A stretch of 64,000 bases of DNA from Sinorhizobium meliloti (GTDB lineage Bacteria; Pseudomonadota; Alphaproteobacteria; Rhizobiales; Rhizobiaceae), in contig NZ_CP141212.1 of the NCBI RefSeq assembly GCF_035610345.1, positions 3,233,501 to 3,297,500 on the forward strand, in the 5' to 3' direction. Shown piece by piece: positions 9,225-16,870 of this stretch (position 1 is the first letter of the stretch; the number at the start of each line of letters is the position of its first letter). The notes beneath the pieces are model-generated. The model was not told where the DNA came from. It searched no databases and saw only the letters and a program-made list of their open reading frames with translations. A program made the translations under genes and the position numbers.

Positions 9225-10099
9225 GCGGCACCTCCGCGGCGCAGGCGGGGCAGGATGAGCGCTATCGTCACCAGCAGCGCGGTCACGAAATTGAGATCGG
9301 AAGCCTGCAGGCCGAGCGTATCGGTCGAAAGCGCCACCTGGATGGCGATGCGGTAGAGGATCGACCCGAGCACGCAGCCGATGAGCGCGATCAGAATGCC
9401 GCGGGCGCCGAGCAGCGTCTCGCCGATGATCACGGCGGCAAGCCCCACGACGATCGTCCCGACACCCGAGGTCACGTCGGCAAAGCCGTTGGTCTGGGCA
9501 AACAGCGCGCCGCCCAGGGCGACGAGTGCGTTGGAGATCGCCATGCCGAGATAGATCTGCCGGCTGGTGTCGACCCCTTGCGCCCGTGCCATGCGGGAAT
9601 TGGCGCCGGTCGCCCGCATCGCAAGGCCCGCATCGCTTTCAAGAAAGCGCCAGACGAGAACGACGGCAAGGGCGACGAGAATGCCGACGAAAAGCGGGCG
9701 CACATAGAAGTCCCGCAGACCGAGGCCGTAGAAGGGCGAAAGCATCGTGTCGGCATTGATCAATGCGACGTTGGGCTTGCCCATGATGCGGAGATTGACC
9801 GAGAAGAGCGCAATCATCGTCAGGATCGAGGCGAGCAGGTTCAGAATCTTGAACCGAACGTTCAGGAGCGCCGTTACCATCCCTGCGGCAGCACCGGCGA
9901 CCATCGCGACCGCTGCGGCAAGCCAAGGATTGACGCCGGCGATGATCAGGACCGCGGTGACTGCGGCGCCAAGCGGAAAGGAGCCGTCAACGGTCAGATC
10001 CGGAAAGTCGAGCACCCGGAAGGCGAGAAAGACGCCGACGGCGACGAAGGCATAGACAAGCCCCAGCTCCACGGCTCCCCAGAAAGCGATTTGACTCAA
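9221..10099 (-). CDS. ABC transporter permease (branched-chain/sugar type)
   Basis: A 292-residue permease with about eight to nine hydrophobic segments of the BPD_transp_2 type (LivH/RbsC relatives). Typical stretches are FPDLTVDGSFPLGAAV at the N-terminus and GLAMRATGANSRMARAQGVD, the cytoplasmic loop that contacts the ATPase. I chose the TTG at 10097-10099 (LSQIAFWGAVELG) because it follows AAGAGGA at nine bases and matches the start of the hydrophobic region. The longer open frame adds a basic, implausible leader. It is the middle gene of a three-gene importer unit, 202 bases behind the binding protein. Confidence 0.87.
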   Translation of the reverse strand: MSQIAFWGAVELGLVYAFVAVGVFLAFRVLDFPDLTVDGSFPLGAAVTAVLIIAGVNPWLAAAVAMVAGAAAGMVTALLNVRFKILNLLASILTMIALFSVNLRIMGKPNVALINADTMLSPFYGLGLRDFYVRPLFVGILVALAVVLVWRFLESDAGLAMRATGANSRMARAQGVDTSRQIYLGMAISNALVALGGALFAQTNGFADVTSGVGTIVVGLAAVIIGETLLGARGILIALIGCVLGSILYRIAIQVALSTDTLGLQASDLNFVTALLVTIALILPRLRRGGAA

Positions 10100-10301
10100 C
10101 GCCGGTAGTCCTCTTCTCGGATGCTCCGCAGGCGTAAGGCGCTGCGGAGCACGTATTCTGAAGTTGAAGCGGGATGCGCACCATTTCCGTATCCCGCTCG
10201 ATAAGCGAACCGCCCCCGTATGGAACGGGGGCGGCAAAAAGACAATGATCGCCCGGAAAGGGGATCGCCCGGAGAGCGGGTTCGTCCGGAGAGGGGGATC
10301 G

Positions 10302-11255
10302 TTACTCGATCGTGCGGGTCGCCCGTCCGACGACGCTCTCCGGCAGTGTGACGCCCATACGGGTGGCGGCGCCCTTGTTGATCACGAGATCGGTTCCGGC
10401 GGCGACCTTGACGGCGATATCGCCGGGGTTTTCGCCCTTGAGGACGCGAACGACGACCTCGCCCGTCTGCTTGCCGACGTCATAGTAATTGAAACCGAGG
10501 GCCGCCAGTGCGCCGCGGGAGACGGAATCGGTGTCGGCGGTGAAGAGCGGCAGCTTGCTTTCCTCTGCGACGGCGACGGCACCTTCGAGGGCGGAGATGA
10601 TGGTGTTGTCCGTCGGGACATAGATCGCGTCGGCGCGGCCGACGAGCGCACGAGCCGCACCCTGGACTTCGGCCGACTTCGTCGCGGCGGATTCGATCAC
10701 CGTCAGGCCGGCCTTTTCAGCCTCTTCCTTGAGGACCGCCAGCAGCGAGACGGAGTTCGCTTCGCCCGAATTGTAGAGATAGCCGATGGTCTTGACGTTC
10801 GGCAGGATCTCCTTGATCAGCGCCACGTGCTCGGCGACCGGGGACAGGTCGGAAAGACCGGTGACGTTGCCGCCGGGCTTCTCCATGTCCTTGACGAGCT
10901 GCGCGCCCAGCGGATCGGAAACGGCGGTGAAGACAACGGGAATATCGCGGGTGGAGGAGACCACGGCCTGCGCCGACGGGGTGGAGATCGGCACGATTAC
11001 GCTCGGGGCCTCGCCCGCGAACTGGCGGGCGATCTGTGCTGCGGTCGCCGGGTTACCCTGCGCCGACTCGTAAATGAACTTGAGGTTCTCGCCTTCCTTG
11101 TAGCCGGCGGCGGCCAGCGCATCCTTGACGCCGTCGCGTGCGGCATCGAGCGCGGGATGTTCGACGATTGCCGTGACGGCAACCGTGACTTCGTCGGCGC
11201 GTGCCGGTAGAGAAAGCGCGACCGTGGCGGCAAGCGCGATAAGAAGCGAACGCAT
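10302..11255 (-). CDS. ABC transporter substrate-binding protein (PF04392 type)
   Basis: A 317-residue periplasmic protein. It has a clear signal peptide (MRSLLIALAATVALSLPARA), with cleavage likely after PARA. The mature protein follows the ABC_sub_bind fold: VTAIVEHPALDAARDGVKDA at the start, IPVVFTAVSDPLGAQLV in the middle and ADAIYVPTDNTIISAL at the ligand side. Relatives in Gram-positives bind tryptophan or tyrosine (TrpX), but the ligand here is not shown. It is the first gene of the unit with permease and ATPase, and the 200-base gap to the permease may hold an mRNA-stabilising or attenuating structure. Confidence 0.88.
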   Translation of the reverse strand: MRSLLIALAATVALSLPARADEVTVAVTAIVEHPALDAARDGVKDALAAAGYKEGENLKFIYESAQGNPATAAQIARQFAGEAPSVIVPISTPSAQAVVSSTRDIPVVFTAVSDPLGAQLVKDMEKPGGNVTGLSDLSPVAEHVALIKEILPNVKTIGYLYNSGEANSVSLLAVLKEEAEKAGLTVIESAATKSAEVQGAARALVGRADAIYVPTDNTIISALEGAVAVAEESKLPLFTADTDSVSRGALAALGFNYYDVGKQTGEVVVRVLKGENPGDIAVKVAAGTDLVINKGAATRMGVTLPESVVGRATRTIE

Positions 11256-11459
11256 GGGTGTCCTCCGGTTTTTGGTTGGCGATTTCCGGGAAGGCCGGCT
11301 ACCGTCCCTCCCGCATCGCTTCAGAATAATTCCGCCGCTTTCTTAGGAAAGCAAGGGCCCGAAATCAATCGGCGCAAACAGCTTCATCCATCAAACTTCT
11401 TCATCGATCGCGGTGATCGTGCGGCACGCCCGAAAACGCTGGAAGGACGATGAGCCGCC

Positions 11460-12701
11460 TCAGTCCTCGCCGTGATTGGCGATCATCATCGCCTCGAAGG
11501 CGAGGCGGTCGACCTTGCGCATGCGTTCCGATTCCGACTTGAGCTGTCCGCAGGCGGCAAGAATGTCGCGGCCGCGCGGGGTGCGGATCGGCGAGGCGTA
11601 GCCGGCCTGATTGATGAAGTCGGCGAACTTCTCGATCTGCTCCCAGTCCGAGCACTGATAATTGGTGCCCGGCCAGGGATTGAAGGGGATCAGGTTGATC
11701 TTGGCCGGAATGCCCTTCAGCAGCTTCACCAGTTCCTTGGCGTCTTCCAGGCTGTCGTTGACGTCCTTCAGCATCACATATTCGAAGGTGATGCGGCGGG
11801 CATTCGACAGGCCCGGATAGGCGCGGCAGGCCTCCATCAGCTCCTTCAGCGGATACTTCTTGTTGATCGGCACCAGCATGTCGCGCAGATCGTCGCGCAC
11901 GGCATGAAGCGAAATCGCGAGCATTACCCCGATTTCCTCACCGGTGCGGTAGATCTCCGGCACGATGCCTGAGGTCGAAAGAGTGATGCGCCGCTTCGAC
12001 AGCGACAGCCCGTCGCCGTCGGACGCGATCAGCAGCGCCGTCTTGACGTTTTCGAAATTGTAGAGCGGCTCGCCCATCCCCATCATCACGATATTGGTGA
12101 TCTTGCGGCCTTCCGCCGGCACGATCGCACCCTGCGGCGTGTCGCGCTCGGGGAAATCGCCGAGCCGGTCGCGGGCGAGCAGAAGCTGCGCGAGGATCTC
12201 TTCCGCCGTCAGATTGCGCACCAGCTTCTGCGTGCCGGTATGGCAGAAGGAACAGGTGAGCGTGCAGCCGACCTGGCTCGAAATGCAAAGCGTGCCGCGG
12301 CCCTCCTCCGGAATGTAGACCGTCTCGATCTCTACCGGACGGCCGGCGCCGCGTGGGGGAAAGCGCAGCAGCCACTTGCGCGTTCCGTCGCCCGAAACCT
12401 GCTCTTCGACGATCTCCGGCCGTGCGATGGTGAAATGCTCCCTCAGCATCTCGCGCATGTCCTTGGAGACGTTGGACATTTCGTCGAAATCCGAGACGCC
12501 GCGAACATAAAGCCAATGCCAGAGCTGGCTGACGCGCATCTTCACCTGCCGCTCCGGCACGCCCTTTTCGACGAGCAGCTTCGCGATGTCTTCGCGCAAC
12601 AGGCCGATCAGCGACGGCTTTTCCGGCTGTGGCGCAAGCCGCACCTGGGGCGCCTTGACGACGTCCGCCCTGTTTAGAATCTCGGTGGCTGCCATGCTCA
12701 T
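11460..12701 (-). CDS. rlmN: Dual-specificity 23S rRNA/tRNA adenine-C2 methyltransferase
   Basis: RlmN is a radical SAM enzyme that methylates C2 of A2503 in 23S rRNA and A37 in some tRNAs. The cluster motif CTLTCSFC is present, followed by [38 protein letters not shown] and the C-terminal cysteine in [15 protein letters not shown] are the methyl-carrying features. The protein has 413 residues from the ATG at 12699-12701 ([13 protein letters not shown]), with a rhizobial N-terminal extension of about 30 residues relative to E. coli. A longer open frame upstream is basic and proline-rich and looks non-coding. Confidence 0.95.
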   Translation of the reverse strand: MSMAATEILNRADVVKAPQVRLAPQPEKPSLIGLLREDIAKLLVEKGVPERQVKMRVSQLWHWLYVRGVSDFDEMSNVSKDMREMLREHFTIARPEIVEEQVSGDGTRKWLLRFPPRGAGRPVEIETVYIPEEGRGTLCISSQVGCTLTCSFCHTGTQKLVRNLTAEEILAQLLLARDRLGDFPERDTPQGAIVPAEGRKITNIVMMGMGEPLYNFENVKTALLIASDGDGLSLSKRRITLSTSGIVPEIYRTGEEIGVMLAISLHAVRDDLRDMLVPINKKYPLKELMEACRAYPGLSNARRITFEYVMLKDVNDSLEDAKELVKLLKGIPAKINLIPFNPWPGTNYQCSDWEQIEKFADFINQAGYASPIRTPRGRDILAACGQLKSESERMRKVDRLAFEAMMIANHGED

Positions 12702-12900
12702 CTGGTCCTGTCGTAAAGCGACGGCTCGTCCGGAGACGTTTCCGGATCCTGTTCCGATGCTCGAATTGAAATCTGGCGAGCCTCGGTCACGCGCTCGACG
12801 GGGGCGCGGGGGCTCCGAATTTGGGGGCGCTTTAGCATTCTTTTTGCGGCGAGTCACCATAGGACATTATTCTGCCCCTGATCCGCCTGAACACCCAACG

Positions 12901-12929
12901 CAAAAAGGCCGGCCTCATGGCCGACCCTT
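12901..12929 (-). terminator. Rho-independent terminator of the ialB-like gene
   Basis: On the minus strand the arms GTCGGCC and GGCCGGC close an ATGA loop and are followed by CTTTTTG. It lies just past the stop at 12954. Confidence 0.8.
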
Positions 12930-12953
12930 GCAATCGTCACGCGCGCTTGGCTC

Positions 12954-13457
12954 TTACTTGCAGGCCTCGATCTGCTTCAGGGCGGCCGAAATGCCGGAGA
13001 GCGAATAGGAGTAGGAGGTTTCCGTGCCGCGCCGCGATTTCGCGTTGACCGACATGGCCTTGCCCGATTTCATCGCAGCGACCAGTGCCGGTTCCTCGGC
13101 GGCGTTTTCCACCCAGGCGGAATTGCCCTTGGTGAACATGACGAAGGTGCGGCCGTCGACCACCACGTTGACCTTGGAATTGTCCTGCAGCGGGTATCCC
13201 ATCATCGCCTGCGGCTCATAGCTGATGTTCTGTCCCGGACGCTGCGAAACGAGGAAGAAGATATCGCCGTGATCGACACCGGCCGGGGTCTTTTCCTTCG
13301 GCACGGACAGCACATAGCAGACCTTGCCGTTGCCGGCCTGGTAGGAATATGCACCCCAGGCGTTGAACTGCTGGATTCGCGTCGGAGATTGAGCGGAAGC
13401 CACGCCGGATGCAGCCATTACGAGTGCGAGTGCAGTTGCGATCTTTCTTACAAACAT
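12954..13457 (-). CDS. Invasion-associated locus B (IalB) family protein
   Basis: A 167-residue secreted protein with a signal peptide (MFVRKIATALALVMAASGVASA). The mature part follows the IalB family pattern: FNAWGAYSYQAGNGKVCYV, then DIFFLVSQRPGQNISYEPQAMMGYP and a C-terminal SLSGISAALKQIEACK. IalB of Bartonella is linked to red-cell invasion. In free-living and symbiotic rhizobia the role is not established, so the family name should not be read as function. The ATG at 13455-13457 is preferred because it gives the signal peptide directly. It is a single-gene unit with a terminator. Confidence 0.85.
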   Translation of the reverse strand: MFVRKIATALALVMAASGVASAQSPTRIQQFNAWGAYSYQAGNGKVCYVLSVPKEKTPAGVDHGDIFFLVSQRPGQNISYEPQAMMGYPLQDNSKVNVVVDGRTFVMFTKGNSAWVENAAEEPALVAAMKSGKAMSVNAKSRRGTETSYSYSLSGISAALKQIEACK

Positions 13458-13785
13458 GAGTTCCTGCCGCTTGTCTTGCTTACGGTCGCCCGATACCGCG
13501 TGGGATGGGCAACGCATAGTCACGATTTAAGTTTATTTTGACTTAATCCGGGTTACCAAACCGTCAACGACTCGGGAAAACGCCCCTTTTTGCGCCCGAA
13601 TGCGCCTCGAGGTCCATTCGCACACGGATTGCCGATCCGGTCGACGTCGATACTGGAGAGCCGCCCCTTGCCTCCCTCTATGTCACAAAGAATCGGGCAA
13701 GAGTTTGACTTTCCGGGCGGGATTGCGGCAACGCGCCTCTGGCGCCGGGGATCGGACGCGTAAACGCCGCAGTAGCGGGAATACC

Positions 13786-14163
13786 TCACTGCCCGGCGCT
13801 GTCTCGCAGCACTTCATCGGCCTTCTGGTAATGCCGTTCCTTGATCTGGCCGCTGATTGCGGCAAAGGCGGCCGTCAATACGGCGATGTCGTCGGAGAAG
13901 CCGATCATGGCCAGCATGTCAGGCACGAAATCGAGCGGCAGGACGAAATAGCCGAGCGCCGCGAGCAGAATGCCGCGCGTGCGCGTCGGCGTCGCCGGAT
14001 CGACTGCGCAATAATAGGCGGCGACGAGGTCGCGGCTGAAGGGAATCTGCCGGGCCGCGCGCCGGAAGGTCGGCCAGAACCGGCGGCGCACCTTGTGTTC
14101 CTTGCGCTCCTGCTCGGATTCCTCGCCGGGGAGGAGAATTTCACCGATCTTGATATCGTCCAT
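13786..14163 (-). CDS. YkvA-like DUF1232 membrane protein
   Basis: A 125-residue protein with the DUF1232 (YkvA) signature in its second half: LLAALGYFVLPLDFVPDMLAMIGFSDDIAVL. The paired proline/aspartate-containing hydrophobic hairpin is typical of the family, and the N-terminal half is charged. The molecular function of DUF1232 proteins is unknown. It is followed on the opposite side by a 120-base gap and the phhB gene on the same strand. No signal peptide is visible. Confidence 0.8.
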   Translation of the reverse strand: MDDIKIGEILLPGEESEQERKEHKVRRRFWPTFRRAARQIPFSRDLVAAYYCAVDPATPTRTRGILLAALGYFVLPLDFVPDMLAMIGFSDDIAVLTAAFAAISGQIKERHYQKADEVLRDSAGQ

Positions 14164-14235
14164 CGCGTCGATTCCGGTCGTTCAGGGTACTGCGCGGCAT
14201 TGTAGTGCCGCAGCCTGATATGGGAACGGTGGCCG

Positions 14236-14319
14236 CTATTTCAAATGGCCGGGCATGCGCCTCTTATTCGATATGGTCGGGCATGAGGCCCTTATTTCAT
14301 ATGGTCGGGCATGCGGCCC
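14236..14319. repeat. Three tandem 28-base units covering the phhB stop
   Basis: Units at 14292-14319, 14264-14291 and 14236-14263 are near copies. On the minus strand each reads as a G-rich start, CATGCCCG, then ACCATATGAAATAA or a close variant. The first unit encodes the last codons and stop of phhB, and the other two follow the stop as non-coding copies that have diverged slightly. Confidence 0.85.
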
Positions 14320-14609
14320 TCGGCCGCCCGGTCCATCTTTGCCGCCAATTTGAAATCGAGTTCGGTCAGTCCTTCCGCGTCGTGAGTCGACAGGGTCACG
14401 TCCACCTTGTTGTAGACGTTGAACCATTCCGGATGATGATTGAGCTTTTCGGCGGCGAAGGCGCATTGCGTCATGAAGGTGAAGGCCTCGGCGAAGGTCT
14501 TGAACCGGAAGGTCTTCCATATAGAGCCGCCGTCCTCCGCAAGGACCCAGCCCTCCATCTTGTGCAAATGCTCGGCGATGGCCGCCGCGTCCAATTTTTC
14601 CGGCCGCAT
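14292..14609 (-). CDS. phhB: Pterin-4-alpha-carbinolamine dehydratase
   Basis: A 105-residue PCD/DCoH family enzyme that dehydrates 4a-hydroxytetrahydropterin and so recycles the cofactor of aromatic amino acid hydroxylases. The family active-site core is [20 protein letters not shown], followed by [15 protein letters not shown]. The ATG at 14607-14609 follows AAGGAGAAACAGC, an excellent ribosome-binding site, which decides against the longer frame. No phenylalanine hydroxylase gene is nearby, so its partner is unclear. Its last codons are part of a 28-base unit repeated in tandem beyond the stop. Confidence 0.92.
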   Translation of the reverse strand: MRPEKLDAAAIAEHLHKMEGWVLAEDGGSIWKTFRFKTFAEAFTFMTQCAFAAEKLNHHPEWFNVYNKVDVTLSTHDAEGLTELDFKLAAKMDRAAEGRMPDHMK

Positions 14610-14736
14610 GCTGTTTCTCCTTGTGCATCCCGTCCTTATCAACGAGCTTGCCCGCGACAATGTTCACGCGCAAGCCCGCCGCTCGACGAGGACGTTCCGA
14701 TCCCTGTCCGGGAGCCGGCGGAGGCCTTCGGGCGCT

Positions 14737-15324
14737 TTACCAGACGCTCGAAGCAGGATGCTCCTCATTGCTCGCGAGGTTCGAGCGCTCTTCGTGAAGC
14801 GGGAAGACCTCTTCCGTGAGATAAGGACCGCCGCCGACCGAATCGCGTGACGACAGGAGCACGAAGCGGGAGACGGTAAAGGGAGCGGTGACGAAATTGC
14901 CGCGCCCGGAGAGATATTCGACGACATCCTCGACGCGCGATGAGCGCAGGCGCGCCAGCGTCACATGGGGGGTGAACTTTCGCGGATCCGAGGGCAGCCC
15001 TATGCGCTGGCAGATGCGCTCGATCTCGGCCTGAAGGGCGAACATTTCGGAAGCCATGCTGACGCCGGCCCAGACGGAGTGCGGTTTCTTGGAGCCGAAG
15101 GCGCCGGTGCCCGACAGCTGCAGCTGAAACTCGGGCCGTTCGATGCGGTCAAGCCTGTCGATGATCTCGTCGGCGGTTCGCCAGTCGACGTCGCCGATGA
15201 AGCGGAGCGTGATGTGGTAATTCTCCACATCGATCCAGCGAGCTCCGGGAAGACCTCCGCGCAGCAAGGAAAGACTCATTGCTGCATTGCGCGGAATTTC
15301 GAGGGCGGTGAATAGTCTCGGCAT
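14737..15324 (-). CDS. thpR: RNA 2',3'-cyclic phosphodiesterase (2H/LigT family)
   Basis: A 195-residue 2H phosphoesterase. Both catalytic HxTL motifs are present: HITLRFIGDV in the first half and HVTLARLRSSR in the second. The start MPRLFTALEIP is typical of the family. The enzyme opens 2',3'-cyclic phosphates on RNA ends and was first described as an RNA ligase. Its physiological role is unclear. It lies between the GDSL esterase gene and phhB on the same strand, with gaps above 100 bases that suggest separate transcription. Confidence 0.88.
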   Translation of the reverse strand: MPRLFTALEIPRNAAMSLSLLRGGLPGARWIDVENYHITLRFIGDVDWRTADEIIDRLDRIERPEFQLQLSGTGAFGSKKPHSVWAGVSMASEMFALQAEIERICQRIGLPSDPRKFTPHVTLARLRSSRVEDVVEYLSGRGNFVTAPFTVSRFVLLSSRDSVGGGPYLTEEVFPLHEERSNLASNEEHPASSVW

Positions 15325-15438
15325 GGCGAGCTCCCCGAATCTCTTGCAGATGCTTGAAGCGAATCACGCATCGCATCTGCACGCAACCATTATTTGTCCC
15401 GTCGGAACGTTTACTTTCCCTTAACTGTGGATGCGCTG

Positions 15439-16080
15439 TCATTCTCCTTTCGCAAGTGAGCGGACGAAAAGCTCCGCCGTCGGCAGGAAGCGCTCTACCA
15501 TGACGCCGACACCCCCGCCGTTCGGATGCATGCCGTCGTCGAGCTTAAGGCCGACCTCGGTCACGACGCCGTCGAGGAAGAAAGGGTAGAAGACGAGATT
15601 GTGTTCCTTTGCGAGGTCGGGATAGATCTGATTGAAGCGCGCCGCATAATCCGGCCCCATGTTCGGCGGCGCCATCATTCCTGCGAGCAGGACGGCGATG
15701 CCGCGCTCCTTGAGGCGCGCGACCATCGCCTCCAGATTCTTGCGCGTCTCTTCCGGCGGGATGCCGCGCAGCGCGTCGTTGGCGCCGAGCTCGAGGATTA
15801 CGCCGTCTGTTCCGTCGGGGATCGACCAATCGATGCGGGCAAGACCGCTGGAGGTGGTGTCGCCGGATACGCCGGCATTGGCGATCGTGACGGCGAGCCC
15901 CTTGTCCTTAAGGGCCTTTTCGAGGCGGGCGGGGAAGGCATCTTCCGGGGGGAGTTGGTAGCCGGCCATCAGGCTGTCGCCGAAGCCGACGAGGCCGACG
16001 GGCTCGGCGCGAGCCGCCGCCGATAACACGATTGTCATTGTCAGGCCGAATAAAATGGGCAGAAAGTCTTTTAATGCCAT
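15439..16080 (-). CDS. Secreted GDSL arylesterase / lysophospholipase (TesA-like)
   Basis: A 213-residue SGNH hydrolase with a signal peptide (MALKDFLPILFGLTMTIVLSAAARA). The nucleophile block is GFGDSLMAGYQLPPEDAFP, the glycine is in ANAGVSGDTTSSG, the asparagine in LELGANDALRG, and the final Asp/His pair in DDGMHPN. This matches TesA, the periplasmic thioesterase I/protease I/lysophospholipase L1. It is divergent, 70 bases apart, from an ABC ATPase/permease pair of the YbbA-YbbP type. That arrangement (esterase tesA next to ybbA-ybbP) is also seen in E. coli and supports the call. Confidence 0.9.
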   Translation of the reverse strand: MALKDFLPILFGLTMTIVLSAAARAEPVGLVGFGDSLMAGYQLPPEDAFPARLEKALKDKGLAVTIANAGVSGDTTSSGLARIDWSIPDGTDGVILELGANDALRGIPPEETRKNLEAMVARLKERGIAVLLAGMMAPPNMGPDYAARFNQIYPDLAKEHNLVFYPFFLDGVVTEVGLKLDDGMHPNGGGVGVMVERFLPTAELFVRSLAKGE

Positions 16081-16150
16081 AGGCTCGTTCCTAAATCGGC
16101 GGACAATTGTTTGATGATCCGTATCAAATTTTCATATAGGGCTCTTTCGC

Positions 16151-16870
16151 GTGGCAAAAACCATCATCGAGTTGAAAAATGCGGATCTGACGCTGGGCGA
16201 AGCTGCGGCGTCCGTGCATGTGCTGAAGGGCGTAAGCCTCGCGATCGATGCCGGCGAATCGGTGGGCATCGTCGGCCCCTCGGGCTCGGGCAAATCGACT
16301 CTGCTCATGGTCATGGCCGGGCTGGAGCGGCTCGACGGCGGCGAAATCATCATTGACGGCACGGCGCTCCACCGCCTCGGCGAGGACGCAGTCGCCGATT
16401 TCCGCGGCCGCAATGTCGGCATCGTTTTCCAGTCCTTTCATCTCATCCCGAACATGACCGCGCTCGAGAACGTCGCGGTGCCGCTCGAGCTCGCGAATGT
16501 CCGCAATGCATTCGACATAGCGCGTAAGGAACTGATCGCCGTGGGGCTCGGCGAACGCCTGACGCACTACCCCGGGCAGCTTTCCGGCGGCGAACAGCAG
16601 CGCGTGGCGATCGCCCGGGCGCTCGCGCCCTCTCCGAAGCTGCTGATCGCCGACGAGCCGACGGGCAACCTCGACGCGGAGACCGGCCGACAGATCGCCG
16701 ACCTCCTCTTTGCCGAACAGCGCGAGCGTGGCATGACGCTCGTTCTCGTCACGCATGATGCGGCGCTCGCCGGACGCTGCGAAAGACAGATACGCGTCCG
16801 CTCCGGTGAAATCGTCCCCGACGCTGAACGGCTCTCCGCCTCGGCCCGGCAGGGAGCCGTGTCCGCATGA
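16151..16870 (+). CDS. YbbA/LolD-type ABC transporter ATP-binding protein
   Basis: A 239-residue ABC ATPase of the MacB/LolD family. Walker A is GPSGSGKSTLLMVMAGLE, the signature is QLSGGEQQRVAIARALA and Walker B is KLLIADEPTGNLD. The switch His is in LVTHDAALAGRCERQI. The stop overlaps the start of the large FtsX-type permease by four bases, and the two should form one complex that works on lipids or lipoproteins in the envelope. In E. coli the same divergent neighbour (tesA) is present, so YbbA is the likely orthologue. The substrate is not known. Confidence 0.92.
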   Translation: MAKTIIELKNADLTLGEAAASVHVLKGVSLAIDAGESVGIVGPSGSGKSTLLMVMAGLERLDGGEIIIDGTALHRLGEDAVADFRGRNVGIVFQSFHLIPNMTALENVAVPLELANVRNAFDIARKELIAVGLGERLTHYPGQLSGGEQQRVAIARALAPSPKLLIADEPTGNLDAETGRQIADLLFAEQRERGMTLVLVTHDAALAGRCERQIRVRSGEIVPDAERLSASARQGAVSA

